5,696 nucleotides of DNA from contig JAQXIB010000167.1 in the NCBI GenBank assembly GCA_029007575.1, positions 1 through 5,696 on the forward strand, read 5' to 3'. Under the pieces are notes generated by a model. It did no database searches, was not told where the DNA came from, and saw nothing but the letters and a program-made list of their open reading frames with translations. Below are positions 1 through 4,936 of this stretch, piece after piece. This DNA comes from Clostridiales bacterium. GTDB lineage: Bacteria > Bacillota > Clostridia > Oscillospirales > Ruminococcaceae. Both the position numbers and the translations under genes were made by a program. Position 1 is the stretch's first letter; each line of letters opens with the position of its first letter.

Positions 1-326
1 GCAGTACGGCGGCATTGCCATACAATCGCGTTATAGATCGGCTTGCCGGTATGCCTGTCCCAGATGATTGTGGTTTCCCGCTGGTTTGTAATGCCGATGG
101 CAGCTACCTCGTCTGCCGTGATACCACTCATCAGCAAGGCATCAATCAAAACGCCGTATTGAGATGCGTAAATCTCCATGGGATCGTGTTCTACCCATCC
201 TTCTTTCGGGTAGTATTGCGTATATTCGCGTTGAGCCGTCCCGATTATATTTTGCGCTTGATCAAAGATGATGGCGCGTGAACTGGTTGTCCCCTGATCT
301 AAGGCGACAATATATTTTTTTGTCAT
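1..326 (-). CDS. glpK: Glycerol kinase, N-terminal part (runs off left edge)
   Basis: ATP-dependent glycerol kinase (FGGY family), which makes sn-glycerol-3-phosphate from glycerol in the cytoplasm. Only the first 108 codons are present, out of about 500 in the family. The protein begins MTKKYIVALDQGTTSSRAII, the FGGY phosphate-binding start. Further on it has GITNQRETT (R83 and E84 match the glycerol-contacting Arg-Glu of E. coli GlpK) and ends at the window edge in IVWQCRRT, a strongly conserved GlpK stretch. I chose the ATG at 326 because it gives the family-typical N-terminus. Two in-frame ATGs lie upstream, at 338 and 350. The one at 338 has a GGAAAG ribosome site about 4 nt before it, so a protein four residues longer is possible. 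The gene is divergent from the manA operon and has its own promoter at 440-468. The glycerol kinase assignment, as opposed to another FGGY kinase, is close to certain from the motifs. Confidence 0.96.
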   Translation of the reverse strand, partial: MTKKYIVALDQGTTSSRAIIFDQAQNIIGTAQREYTQYYPKEGWVEHDPMEIYASQYGVLIDALLMSGITADEVAAIGITNQRETTIIWDRHTGKPIYNAIVWQCRRT

Positions 327-359
327 ACAAACACCCATCTTTCTTTCCATGTTAAAATA

Positions 360-403
360 CCGCATGAGGTGAAAAGGCTGAACCCAACAGGCAGATCACG
401 CGG
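360..403 (-). promoter_or_regulatory. Hairpin in glpK leader (possible attenuator)
   Basis: On the minus strand CCGCGTGA (396-403) can pair with TCATGCGG (360-367) across a 28-nt loop, with seven Watson-Crick pairs and one G-U. It is followed by TATTTT just before the translation start region. In Bacillus the antiterminator GlpP acts on leader terminators of glycerol genes, so a similar role is conceivable. The U-run is short and the loop large, so this is a weak candidate. Confidence 0.3.
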
Positions 404-439
404 TGTGGTCCGGAGAAGAATCATTACCTTGTCCTATTA

Positions 440-468
440 ATGATACACTGATTTTCAAAACACGTCAA
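440..468 (-). promoter_or_regulatory. Probable sigma-A promoter of glpK
   Basis: On the minus strand the -35 box is TTGACG (463-468) and the -10 box is TATCAT (440-445), with a 17-nt spacer. Each hexamer is one mismatch from consensus. Transcription would start near 433, giving a leader of about 107 nt before the glpK ATG. It lies back to back with the manA promoter, with the two -35 regions about 30 bp apart, so a shared regulator could act on both. Confidence 0.7.
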
Positions 469-483
469 CAAATATATTTTCTT

Positions 484-509
484 GGAAAGAAACTATTTAT
501 TTCCGGAAA
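484..509. promoter_or_regulatory. Overlapping palindromes at the manA promoter (operator candidate)
   Basis: Two inverted repeats overlap here. GGAAAGAAA (484-492) and TTTATTTCC (496-504) form an imperfect palindrome around a CTA centre, with 8 of 9 positions complementary. TTTCCGGAAA (500-509) is a perfect 10-bp palindrome. Together they cover the -35 position and the spacer of the manA promoter, where a repressor would block transcription. No known operator consensus was matched, so the regulator is unknown. Confidence 0.35.
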
Positions 510-524
510 ATTTTATGTTATAAT
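496..524 (+). promoter_or_regulatory. Extended -10 promoter of the manA operon
   Basis: TGTTATAAT (516-524) is a perfect TATAAT hexamer preceded by the TGn extension. The -35 position 17 nt upstream (TTTATT, 496-501) is a poor match, which is usual for extended -10 promoters. Transcription would start near 531, at the beginning of the structured leader. The first 37-nt repeat copy begins inside this -10 box. The second copy at 674 is preceded by TGT directly, lacking two bases, and so does not recreate a TATAAT box. Confidence 0.72.
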
Positions 525-557
525 AACCATTGGAACGTGACCGAAATCGAAGATTTC
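521..557 (+). repeat. 37-nt direct repeat, copy A
   Basis: Positions 521-557 are identical to 674-710. The repeat contains GAAATC-GAA-GATTTC (543-557), a hairpin with a 6-bp stem and a 3-nt loop. The offset between copies is 153 nt, an exact multiple of three. This copy overlaps the end of the -10 box and would form the 5' end of the manA transcript. Confidence 0.93.
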
Positions 558-570
558 CAGATAATTTTCA

Positions 571-671
571 GTCGAGTGGGGCTTTGCACGGTTTCGGCTT
601 TGCCGAAATGCCGCCGATCGTATTTGGCGGCAAGAGCGAAGCAAAAGACCGACCGCTTAGAAGCGGGCGGT
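571..671 (+). other. Branched hairpin cluster in manA leader (structured RNA candidate)
   Basis: Four helices can be drawn by eye. An outer stem GCTTTGC (581-587) with GCGAAGC (636-642), including one G-U, encloses two hairpins: TTTCGGC-TTT-GCCGAAA (592-608) and GCCGCC (610-615) with GGCGGC (626-631). This makes a three-way junction. A separate hairpin follows: ACCG-a-CCGCT-taga-AGCGG-g-CGGT (648-671). None is followed by a T-run, so these are not simple terminators. I do not match the layout to a known riboswitch class. It could be a cis-regulatory RNA or a dispersed structured repeat inserted between promoter and gene. Confidence 0.5.
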
Positions 672-673
672 GT

Positions 674-710
674 TAATAACCATTGGAACGTGACCGAAAT
701 CGAAGATTTC
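674..710 (+). repeat. 37-nt direct repeat, copy B
   Basis: Identical to 521-557. In this copy the hairpin is longer because of the flanking bases: CGAAATC-GAA-GATTTCG (695-711), extended by AACGT (687-691) with ACGTT (713-717) across a small internal loop. The downstream side is followed by TTTTC, so a weak terminator or antiterminator role is possible but not shown. Confidence 0.93.
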
Positions 711-746
711 GAACGTTTTCAAGAACATTTTCAAGAACATTTTTTA
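711..746 (+). repeat. 12-nt tandem repeat, three units
   Basis: The units are GAACGTTTTCAA (711-722), GAACATTTTCAA (723-734) and GAACATTTTTTA (735-746). Units 1 and 2 differ at one position; unit 3 diverges at two positions near its end. The array follows directly on repeat copy B and ends about 55 nt before the manA start. Slippage here would change leader length in 12-nt steps. Confidence 0.8.
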
Positions 747-800
747 CACAGCACACTCTACTGCGCAATACGTTATTTTTACCCGAAAGGAAACGATGAC

Positions 801-1781
801 ATGTACCCAATGAAATTGACTCCCGCATTTAAAGATTATTTGTGGGGAGGAACCCGATTAAAGACCGATTTTCATAAACAAACACCCTTGACCAAAGTTG
901 CGGAAAGTTGGGAACTGTCTTGCCATAAGGACGGAAACAGTATTATTTCTAACGGAAGATATCAGGGAATGTCGCTTGCCGAGTATATCAAACAGGCAGA
1001 CAATGCGGTTTTAGGCACCGATTGCCAGCGGTTTGCAGATTTTCCTATTTTAATTAAATTGATCGATGCGTATGATAATTTGTCGGTACAGGTTCATCCA
1101 GATAATGAGTATGCCCTGGAACATGAGGGTGAATACGGCAAAACCGAAATGTGGTATATCGTGGATTGTGAGCCGGGCGCCTCTTTGCTTTACGGCTTTC
1201 AGCACGAAATATCCAAGGAAGAATTTGAACGCCGCATACGGGATAACACGTTGCTTGAAGTTACCAACAGCGTTCCGGTACATAAGGGGGATGTTTTCTT
1301 TATTGAAGCGGGCACCTTGCATGCCATCGGTAAAGGAATCCTGATTGCGGAGATTCAGCAAAATTCGAACACCACTTATCGTATTTATGATTACGGTCGG
1401 GTGGGGGCTGACGGGAAGCCGCGTCAATTGCATGTTGATAAAGCGCTGGAAGTGACCGAGCTGAAACGGCCGGCGCGGGAGCCGAAACCGCAAGGCGATA
1501 CGGTTCAGAAAAACGGATACAGCCAGACCTTGTTGGCGTCCTGTGAGTATTTTACCGTTACCGCTTTGGATATTAAGAAATCAGTCCGGCTCGAAGCGGA
1601 CGAAACGTCCTTCCATTCTCTGTTGGTATTGGATGGCGAGGCGGAAATCGTTTGGCAGAATGAAAAAATCCCCGGAGAAATGAGTTTGACCGTCACAAAA
1701 GGAGACAGTATTTTTATTCCTGCCGGTCTGGGAAACTATACTGTAAACGGAAAAACCAATTTGCTTTTTACTAAGATTTAA
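801..1781 (+). CDS. manA: Mannose-6-phosphate isomerase, class I
   Basis: Cytoplasmic zinc enzyme interconverting mannose-6-phosphate and fructose-6-phosphate. It links mannose use to glycolysis and, in reverse, supplies mannose units for polysaccharides. The 326-residue product matches the usual length of the short bacterial form (about 315-325). It opens MYPMKLTPAFKDYLWGGTRL, typical of the firmicute enzymes. Zinc ligands are visible as Q97 and H99 in SVQVHPDN, E116 in GKTEMWYI and H174 in AGTLHAIGKG; the conserved TTYRIYDYGR (191-200) carries the active-site Arg. The start is set by AAAGGA (787-791 region) about 9 nt before ATG 801. The same frame stays open upstream to a GTG at 537, but that codon sits at the predicted transcript 5' end without a ribosome site, so it is not used as the start. 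It is the first gene of the operon, with glk following after 39 nt. Confidence 0.96.
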   Translation: MYPMKLTPAFKDYLWGGTRLKTDFHKQTPLTKVAESWELSCHKDGNSIISNGRYQGMSLAEYIKQADNAVLGTDCQRFADFPILIKLIDAYDNLSVQVHPDNEYALEHEGEYGKTEMWYIVDCEPGASLLYGFQHEISKEEFERRIRDNTLLEVTNSVPVHKGDVFFIEAGTLHAIGKGILIAEIQQNSNTTYRIYDYGRVGADGKPRQLHVDKALEVTELKRPAREPKPQGDTVQKNGYSQTLLASCEYFTVTALDIKKSVRLEADETSFHSLLVLDGEAEIVWQNEKIPGEMSLTVTKGDSIFIPAGLGNYTVNGKTNLLFTKI

Positions 1782-1806
1782 CATCATTTTAGCATCAATT
1801 AGATAG

Positions 1807-1812
1807 AAAGGA
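1807..1812 (+). promoter_or_regulatory. Ribosome binding site deciding the glk start
   Basis: AAAGGA lies 2 nt before the ATG at 1815 and 8 nt before the in-frame ATG at 1821. Normal spacing favours 1821, which also gives the family-like start MKYYVGIDLGGTN. Confidence 0.65.
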
Positions 1813-1820
1813 CTATGAGT

Positions 1821-2777
1821 ATGAAGTATTATGTTGGTATTGACCTCGGAGGGACAAATATTGTAGCGGGTGTTGTAGATGAAAATTACAACATCGTGGC
1901 AAGCGCGAAGTGCAAAACAAATTGCCCGCGTTCCGCTGAGGAAATTATCTCCGATATGGCAAGGGTTGCTGTTGAGGCGGTAGAAAAAGCAGGTATTACA
2001 ATGGAAGCAGTCGAGTGGGTCGGTGTTGGTTCTCCCGGCATGGCGGATACCGAAGCGGGGGTTATCGTATACGCCAACAACCTGGGCTTTTACGATGTGC
2101 CGCTGCGTGATATGCTGGAAGCACACTTGCATAAAAAAGTATACATAGGCAATGATGCCAATGCGGCGGCCTACGGTGAATTTATGGCAGGCGCCGCTAA
2201 AGGCTCTAAGAGTGCAATTGCCATTACACTCGGCACCGGTGTCGGCGGCGGTATCATCATTGACTCCAAAATCTATACCGGATTTAATTTTGCAGGCGCG
2301 GAACTGGGTCACATGACCTTGGTTGCAAACGGCAGACAGTGTAGCTGCGGACGAAAAGGCTGCTATGAAGCATATGCTTCGGCAACCGCTTTGATTGCGT
2401 TTACCAAAGAGGCGATGGAAGCGGATAAAACCAGTAAAATGTGGGAACTTTGCGACGGTGACATTAATAAGGTCAGCGGACGGACCGCATTTGACGGTAT
2501 GCGTGCCGGAGATGCCGCTGCTAAGGCCGTTACCGATAAATATATCGGTTATTTTTCGGAAGGTGTTATCAGCATCATCAATATTTTTCAGCCGGAGATT
2601 CTTTGTGTCGGCGGCGGTATCAGCAAAGAAGGAGATCTTCTGTTGGATCCGGTTCGTCATCTTCTTGCAACAGAGTGTTATTCCCGTTTCAGCAAGCAGA
2701 GTACAAAAGTAGTGACTGCCAAATTAGGCAATGACGCCGGCGTAATCGGGGCGGCTTTACTGGGATTTGCGGAATAA
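1821..2777 (+). CDS. glk: ROK-family glucokinase
   Basis: Cytoplasmic ATP-dependent hexose kinase of the ROK family, most likely making glucose-6-phosphate. The 318-residue protein starts MKYYVGIDLGGTN, the phosphate-binding loop. D112 in IGNDANAAAYGE is the expected catalytic base. LGTGVGGGIIID (137-148) is the second phosphate motif. AGAELGHM (158-165) holds the ExGH substrate and zinc residues, and CSCGRKGCYE (174-183) is the ROK zinc motif with C174, C176 and C181 alongside H164. All key residues are present and there is no N-terminal DNA-binding domain, so it is a kinase and not a ROK repressor. An alternative ATG at 1815 adds two residues but lies too close to the ribosome site. Placement after manA suggests joint handling of glucose and mannose. 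Some ROK kinases phosphorylate mannose, fructose or N-acetylmannosamine, so substrate choice is inferred. Confidence 0.93.
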   Translation: MKYYVGIDLGGTNIVAGVVDENYNIVASAKCKTNCPRSAEEIISDMARVAVEAVEKAGITMEAVEWVGVGSPGMADTEAGVIVYANNLGFYDVPLRDMLEAHLHKKVYIGNDANAAAYGEFMAGAAKGSKSAIAITLGTGVGGGIIIDSKIYTGFNFAGAELGHMTLVANGRQCSCGRKGCYEAYASATALIAFTKEAMEADKTSKMWELCDGDINKVSGRTAFDGMRAGDAAAKAVTDKYIGYFSEGVISIINIFQPEILCVGGGISKEGDLLLDPVRHLLATECYSRFSKQSTKVVTAKLGNDAGVIGAALLGFAE

Positions 2778-2833
2778 GCATTGTGTCTTGAATCAGAATT
2801 AGGCTGTAATGATAGGAAAAGGATGGAATAAAA

Positions 2834-3304
2834 ATGCAGGAATATGTTACGCTCACAATAGGTAAGCAGAAAAACATTGCGTTGATTGCGCATGATAATA
2901 TGAAACATGAATTGGTTGCCTGGGTAAAAGAAAATGCCGATATTTTAAAAAGACATTTCTTGATGGGAACCGGAACCACTGCCAAACTGGTTGCGGAGGA
3001 AGCTAATTTGCCGGTACGGGCATACAACAGCGGCCCGTTGGGGGGAGATCAGCAGATCGGTGCCCGTATTGTCGAGGGAAGGATTGATTTCGTTATCTTT
3101 TTCTGGGATCCGTTGATGGCACAGCCCCATGACCCCGACGTAAAGGCGTTACAGAGGATCTGCGTTTTGTACGATATTCCGTTTGCTTCCAATCGCGCGA
3201 CGGCCGATTTTTTACTGCATTCTGATTTGATGGATAAAGAATATGACCGAAAAATTCTGAATTTTAATAAAACCATTGAGGATCGCTTGGATTCGTTTAA
3301 ATAA
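2834..3304 (+). CDS. mgsA: Methylglyoxal synthase
   Basis: Converts dihydroxyacetone phosphate to methylglyoxal and phosphate in the cytoplasm, bypassing lower glycolysis when phosphate is short or sugar phosphates build up. The product is 156 residues, as usual for the family (about 120-155). Family motifs are clear: IALIAHDNMK with H20, FLMGTGTTA (42-50) for phosphate binding, SGPLGGDQQIGA with the catalytic Asp at D72, and FFWDPLMAQPHDPDVKAL with D92, H99 and D102. These match E. coli H19, D71, D91, H98 and D101 with a shift of one. The ribosome site is AAAAGGA (2817-2823), 10 nt before the ATG. It lies 56 nt after glk and 49 nt before rhaM with no terminator between, so it is part of the operon. 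Co-expression with hexose-phosphate-producing enzymes fits a safety-valve role. Confidence 0.96.
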   Translation: MQEYVTLTIGKQKNIALIAHDNMKHELVAWVKENADILKRHFLMGTGTTAKLVAEEANLPVRAYNSGPLGGDQQIGARIVEGRIDFVIFFWDPLMAQPHDPDVKALQRICVLYDIPFASNRATADFLLHSDLMDKEYDRKILNFNKTIEDRLDSFK

Positions 3305-3353
3305 AATGATATGGCAGCAGAGGATTGCTGTCGAAAAAAGGAAAGGGATTTTT

Positions 3354-3671
3354 ATGGAGCGTTATGCTTGGAAAGCGATTGTAAAAGACGGCATGATAGA
3401 GGAATATATCAAAAGGCATAATGAAATCTGGCCGGAGCTTACCGAAGTGTTAAAACAAGCCGGAATTTATAACTATACCATCTGGAACGTGGGCAATGAG
3501 CTGTTTGGATATTATGAATGTGAAAAAGGCTGTGATTATGCCGCCAAAGTGCAGGCGGAAAGCCCGGTTGTTGATCAATGGAACGAATTTATGAAAGACG
3601 TTATGATCATGGAGATGGATCCCGAAACAGGCGCTCAACCGAAATTGCGGCAGGTTTTTTTGATGGAATAA
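3354..3671 (+). CDS. rhaM: L-rhamnose mutarotase-like protein
   Basis: Small 105-residue alpha/beta protein of the RhaM (YiiL) family, which interconverts the alpha and beta anomers of L-rhamnose in the cytoplasm. Family landmarks are present: Y18 and H22 in EEYIKRHNEIWPEL, the tyrosine and catalytic histidine of E. coli RhaM, then NYTIWNVGNELFGYYE, and a C-terminal QVFLME resembling QEVFYLP. The first Trp of the E. coli Trp-Trp active-site pair is kept (W76) but the second is Asn (N77), so the sugar specificity may differ. The start at 3354 is fixed by GAAAGGGA (3341-3348), 5 nt upstream; the frame is also open upstream into mgsA, which is ignored. It is the last gene of the operon, followed by a terminator. 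No other rhamnose genes are in the window, so its real substrate here could be another 6-deoxy-sugar or a hexose. Confidence 0.88.
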   Translation: MERYAWKAIVKDGMIEEYIKRHNEIWPELTEVLKQAGIYNYTIWNVGNELFGYYECEKGCDYAAKVQAESPVVDQWNEFMKDVMIMEMDPETGAQPKLRQVFLME

Positions 3672-3698
3672 CGGCACATGCTATTTTTAAAAGCGGAG

Positions 3699-3744
3699 AG
3701 CACCTCTGTGAAGCAGTAATCGCTGTTTCACAGAGGTGCTTTTT
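3699..3744 (+). terminator. Intrinsic terminator closing the manA-rhaM operon
   Basis: AGCACCTCTGTGAA (3699-3712) pairs perfectly with TTCACAGAGGTGCT (3727-3740). The stem continues inward through GCAG/CTGT to a 6-nt loop, giving about 18 pairs with one G-U, and is followed by TTTTT (3740-3744). It begins 27 nt after the rhaM stop. The A-run on its left side is short, so it acts mainly for the plus strand. Confidence 0.93.
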
Positions 3745-3803
3745 GATATTTGATTGCTGATATTTTGCATATTTTACTGCTTTGTTTTCATACTAAATAA
3801 TGC

Positions 3804-3831
3804 TTGCGGTAAGATGTGGGAATATTATATA
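3804..3831 (+). promoter_or_regulatory. Candidate promoter for the TauE/SafE pair
   Basis: TTGCGG (3804-3809) and TATATA (3826-3831) are spaced by 16 nt, about 69 nt before the ATG at 3900. The hexamers match consensus only at 3 and 4 of 6 positions. The preceding terminator means a promoter is expected somewhere in 3745-3890, and this is the best one I see. Confidence 0.3.
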
Positions 3832-3899
3832 CCCGAAAGGGATGCAGGTTTGCGTGTACGAAGAAATTCTAGATTCAGTAATTGAAAGGACGGTGCCGG

Positions 3900-4268
3900 A
3901 TGGAGCAAAATCGAAAAAAGAAAAAATGGTATTTTGTCCTTCTTGGTCTGGCTGCCGGTATTCTGAACGGGTTGTTTGGCGCAGGAGGCGGAGTAGCAGT
4001 GGTTCCGATGCTGGAAAAGGCGGATATAGAGCCAAAGAAAGCACACGCCACTTCCATCTCTATCATTCTTCCGCTAAGTATTTTAAGCGGAATATTCTAT
4101 TTGACATCCGGACATATCTCGTTTGAAACCGCTTTTCCGTATCTTCCGCTTGGGGTTGTCGGCGCGCTGTTGGGTGGTTGGCTGTTAAAGAAAATTCCGA
4201 ATGATTTACTGCGCAGGATTTTCGGCATTATTATCATTCTTTCTGCCGTGCGCATTTTCTTCAAATAG
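3900..4268 (+). CDS. TauE/SafE-type permease, N-terminal half
   Basis: Integral membrane protein of the TauE/SafE (TSUP, formerly DUF81) family, whose full-length members are thought to export sulfite, sulfoacetate or other organic anions. At 122 residues it is half the usual size (about 250) and equals one of the two family repeats. After a basic N-terminus (NRKKKKWY) there are four hydrophobic segments at roughly 10-37, 51-69, 79-96 and 105-121. The first carries the glycine-rich signature GLFGAGGGVAVVPM (24-37), and ATSISIILPLSILSG follows, typical of the repeat. The ATG at 3900 is 9 nt after AAAGGA (3885-3890); an in-frame TTG at 3882 lacks a ribosome site. The stop TAG (4266-4268) is followed in the same frame by the second half. 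The two products probably pair to make one transporter. The substrate is unknown. Confidence 0.85.
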   Translation: MEQNRKKKKWYFVLLGLAAGILNGLFGAGGGVAVVPMLEKADIEPKKAHATSISIILPLSILSGIFYLTSGHISFETAFPYLPLGVVGALLGGWLLKKIPNDLLRRIFGIIIILSAVRIFFK

Positions 4269-4274
4269 AGGTGG
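4267..4274 (+). promoter_or_regulatory. Ribosome binding site of the second TauE/SafE half
   Basis: AGAGGTGG overlaps the last two bases of the TAG stop of the upstream gene and ends 9 nt before ATG 4284. It argues for independent, coupled initiation of the second half. It also argues against the in-frame TTG at 4275, which directly abuts it. Confidence 0.6.
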
Positions 4275-4283
4275 TTGAGCGTC

Positions 4284-4682
4284 ATGCATTATTTTTGGAT
4301 TGGCATTGTTTCCTTTCTGAGCGGTTTGACGGCTTCCTTGGGACTGGGCGGCGGTTTTATACTGGTAATTTATCTGACAGCATTTACCAATCTGTCCCAG
4401 ATTCAGGCACAGGGGATCAATTTAATCTTTTTTATTCCGATCGCGGTACTCTCGTTGATCTTACACAGTAAAAACAAACTTTTGGACAAGCAGCCGTTGC
4501 TGCCGGCCATTTTGGGTGGTATGGTAGGAGTTGGAATCGGATTTGTGATAGGAAATTGGTTGGGGTCGGAGTGGCTTTCAAAACTGTTTGCGGCATTTAT
4601 TTTTATTGTTGGTCTGAAGGAATTGTTTCATCGCAAAAAAACATCGGCGAAAACAGCGCGTTTTTCTTCTAAAAACGGTTGA
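4284..4682 (+). CDS. TauE/SafE-type permease, C-terminal half
   Basis: Second half-length TauE/SafE-type membrane protein, 132 residues. It has hydrophobic segments at about 4-33, 46-61, 72-94 and 98-115, and a basic C-terminal tail (HRKKTSAKTARFSSKNG). The glycine-rich family signature appears as SLGLGGGFILVIYL (18-31), and GINLIFFIPIAVLSL parallels the second segment of family repeats. It lies 15 nt after the first half, in the same reading frame, with its ribosome site overlapping the upstream stop, so the two are translationally linked. The first and second halves together are about 254 residues, the length of a normal one-chain member, so I infer a two-subunit transporter. No terminator is apparent directly downstream. 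Confidence 0.85.
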   Translation: MHYFWIGIVSFLSGLTASLGLGGGFILVIYLTAFTNLSQIQAQGINLIFFIPIAVLSLILHSKNKLLDKQPLLPAILGGMVGVGIGFVIGNWLGSEWLSKLFAAFIFIVGLKELFHRKKTSAKTARFSSKNG

Positions 4683-4736
4683 AACTCCATTGGAAACATT
4701 TTACAATTTCTTTATAGGGAATTGTCTGTTGCCGCA

Positions 4737-4765
4737 TTGACATTCGGACGGATACAGGGTATAAT
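4737..4765 (+). promoter_or_regulatory. Perfect-consensus sigma-A promoter
   Basis: TTGACA (4737-4742), a 17-nt spacer and TATAAT (4760-4765): every consensus base is present. Transcription should begin near 4772 and would drive the membrane protein gene at 4945 through a leader of about 170 nt. A promoter this strong usually serves an abundant RNA or one controlled after initiation or by a repressor. Confidence 0.85.
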
Positions 4766-4779
4766 AATTTCAAAAGCAG

Positions 4780-4920
4780 TGACCGACGGTTTGGGGCTAA
4801 ATCAGCCGCAGCAGACGGTCAGTTAAAATGCTTGCCTGCATCTGTCCGTTCGGGAATCAATATGCGGTGGATTCTGCGGGTGTTGATACATATTGATACC
4901 GGATCGTGTTAAAAATGTCA
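4780..4920 (+). other. Structured leader of the 4945 gene
   Basis: TGACCG (4780-4785) pairs with CGGTCA (4816-4821), enclosing GGCT-AAATC-AGCC (4795-4807). CC(T)GCAT (4835-4841) can pair with ATGCGG (4862-4867). TTGATAC occurs twice at a 10-bp period (4883-4889 and 4893-4899). TTAAAAATG and CATTTTAA (about 4910-4926) form a weak AT-rich hairpin close to the ribosome site. I do not recognise a known riboswitch fold. A short frame of 22 codons from ATG 4828 has no convincing ribosome site. Confidence 0.35.
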
Positions 4921-4932
4921 TTTTAAGGAATA

Positions 4933-4936
4933 GAGG
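4933..4936 (+). promoter_or_regulatory. Ribosome binding site deciding a TTG start
   Basis: GAGG is 8 nt before TTG 4945. The nearby ATG at 4949 is in another frame, so the TTG is the only sensible start for the membrane protein. Confidence 0.65.

Noticed and set aside
15..281. Plus-strand frame of 88 codons at the left edge
   Set aside because: It lies opposite glpK, whose minus-strand translation matches glycerol kinase motif by motif.
521..710. CRISPR array or insertion-sequence ends
   Set aside because: There are only two repeat copies with one spacer-like block of 116 nt, no terminal inverted repeats at the block ends, and no transposase or cas gene nearby.
708..721. Catabolite-response (cre-like) site TTCGAACGTTTTCA
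   Set aside because: It misses two conserved cre positions, including the G of the opening TG, lies far downstream of the promoter, and is explained by the hairpin and tandem repeat there.
537..800. N-terminal extension of ManA by 88 codons from GTG 537
   Set aside because: The GTG lies at the predicted 5' end of the transcript without a ribosome site, the extension contains the repeats and hairpins, and ManA proteins begin at MYPMKL with a ribosome site directly before it.
1581..2660. Long minus-strand open frame of about 359 codons opposite manA and glk
   Set aside because: It is antisense to a gene with all ROK motifs intact, its translation shows no family motif, and no ribosome site or promoter supports it.
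3842..4126. Alternative frame beginning at ATG 3842 and overlapping the first TauE/SafE half
   Set aside because: GAAAGGG directly abuts the ATG, leaving no spacing, and the product is a basic, motif-free sequence overlapping a well-supported membrane protein.
4703..4725. Terminator after the second TauE/SafE half
   Set aside because: ACAATT/AATTGT is a short AT-only stem with no T-run after it, so it is not a credible intrinsic terminator.
4828..4896. 22-codon leader peptide before the 4945 gene
   Set aside because: No recognisable ribosome site precedes ATG 4828, and the sequence has no run of one amino acid that would suggest attenuation.
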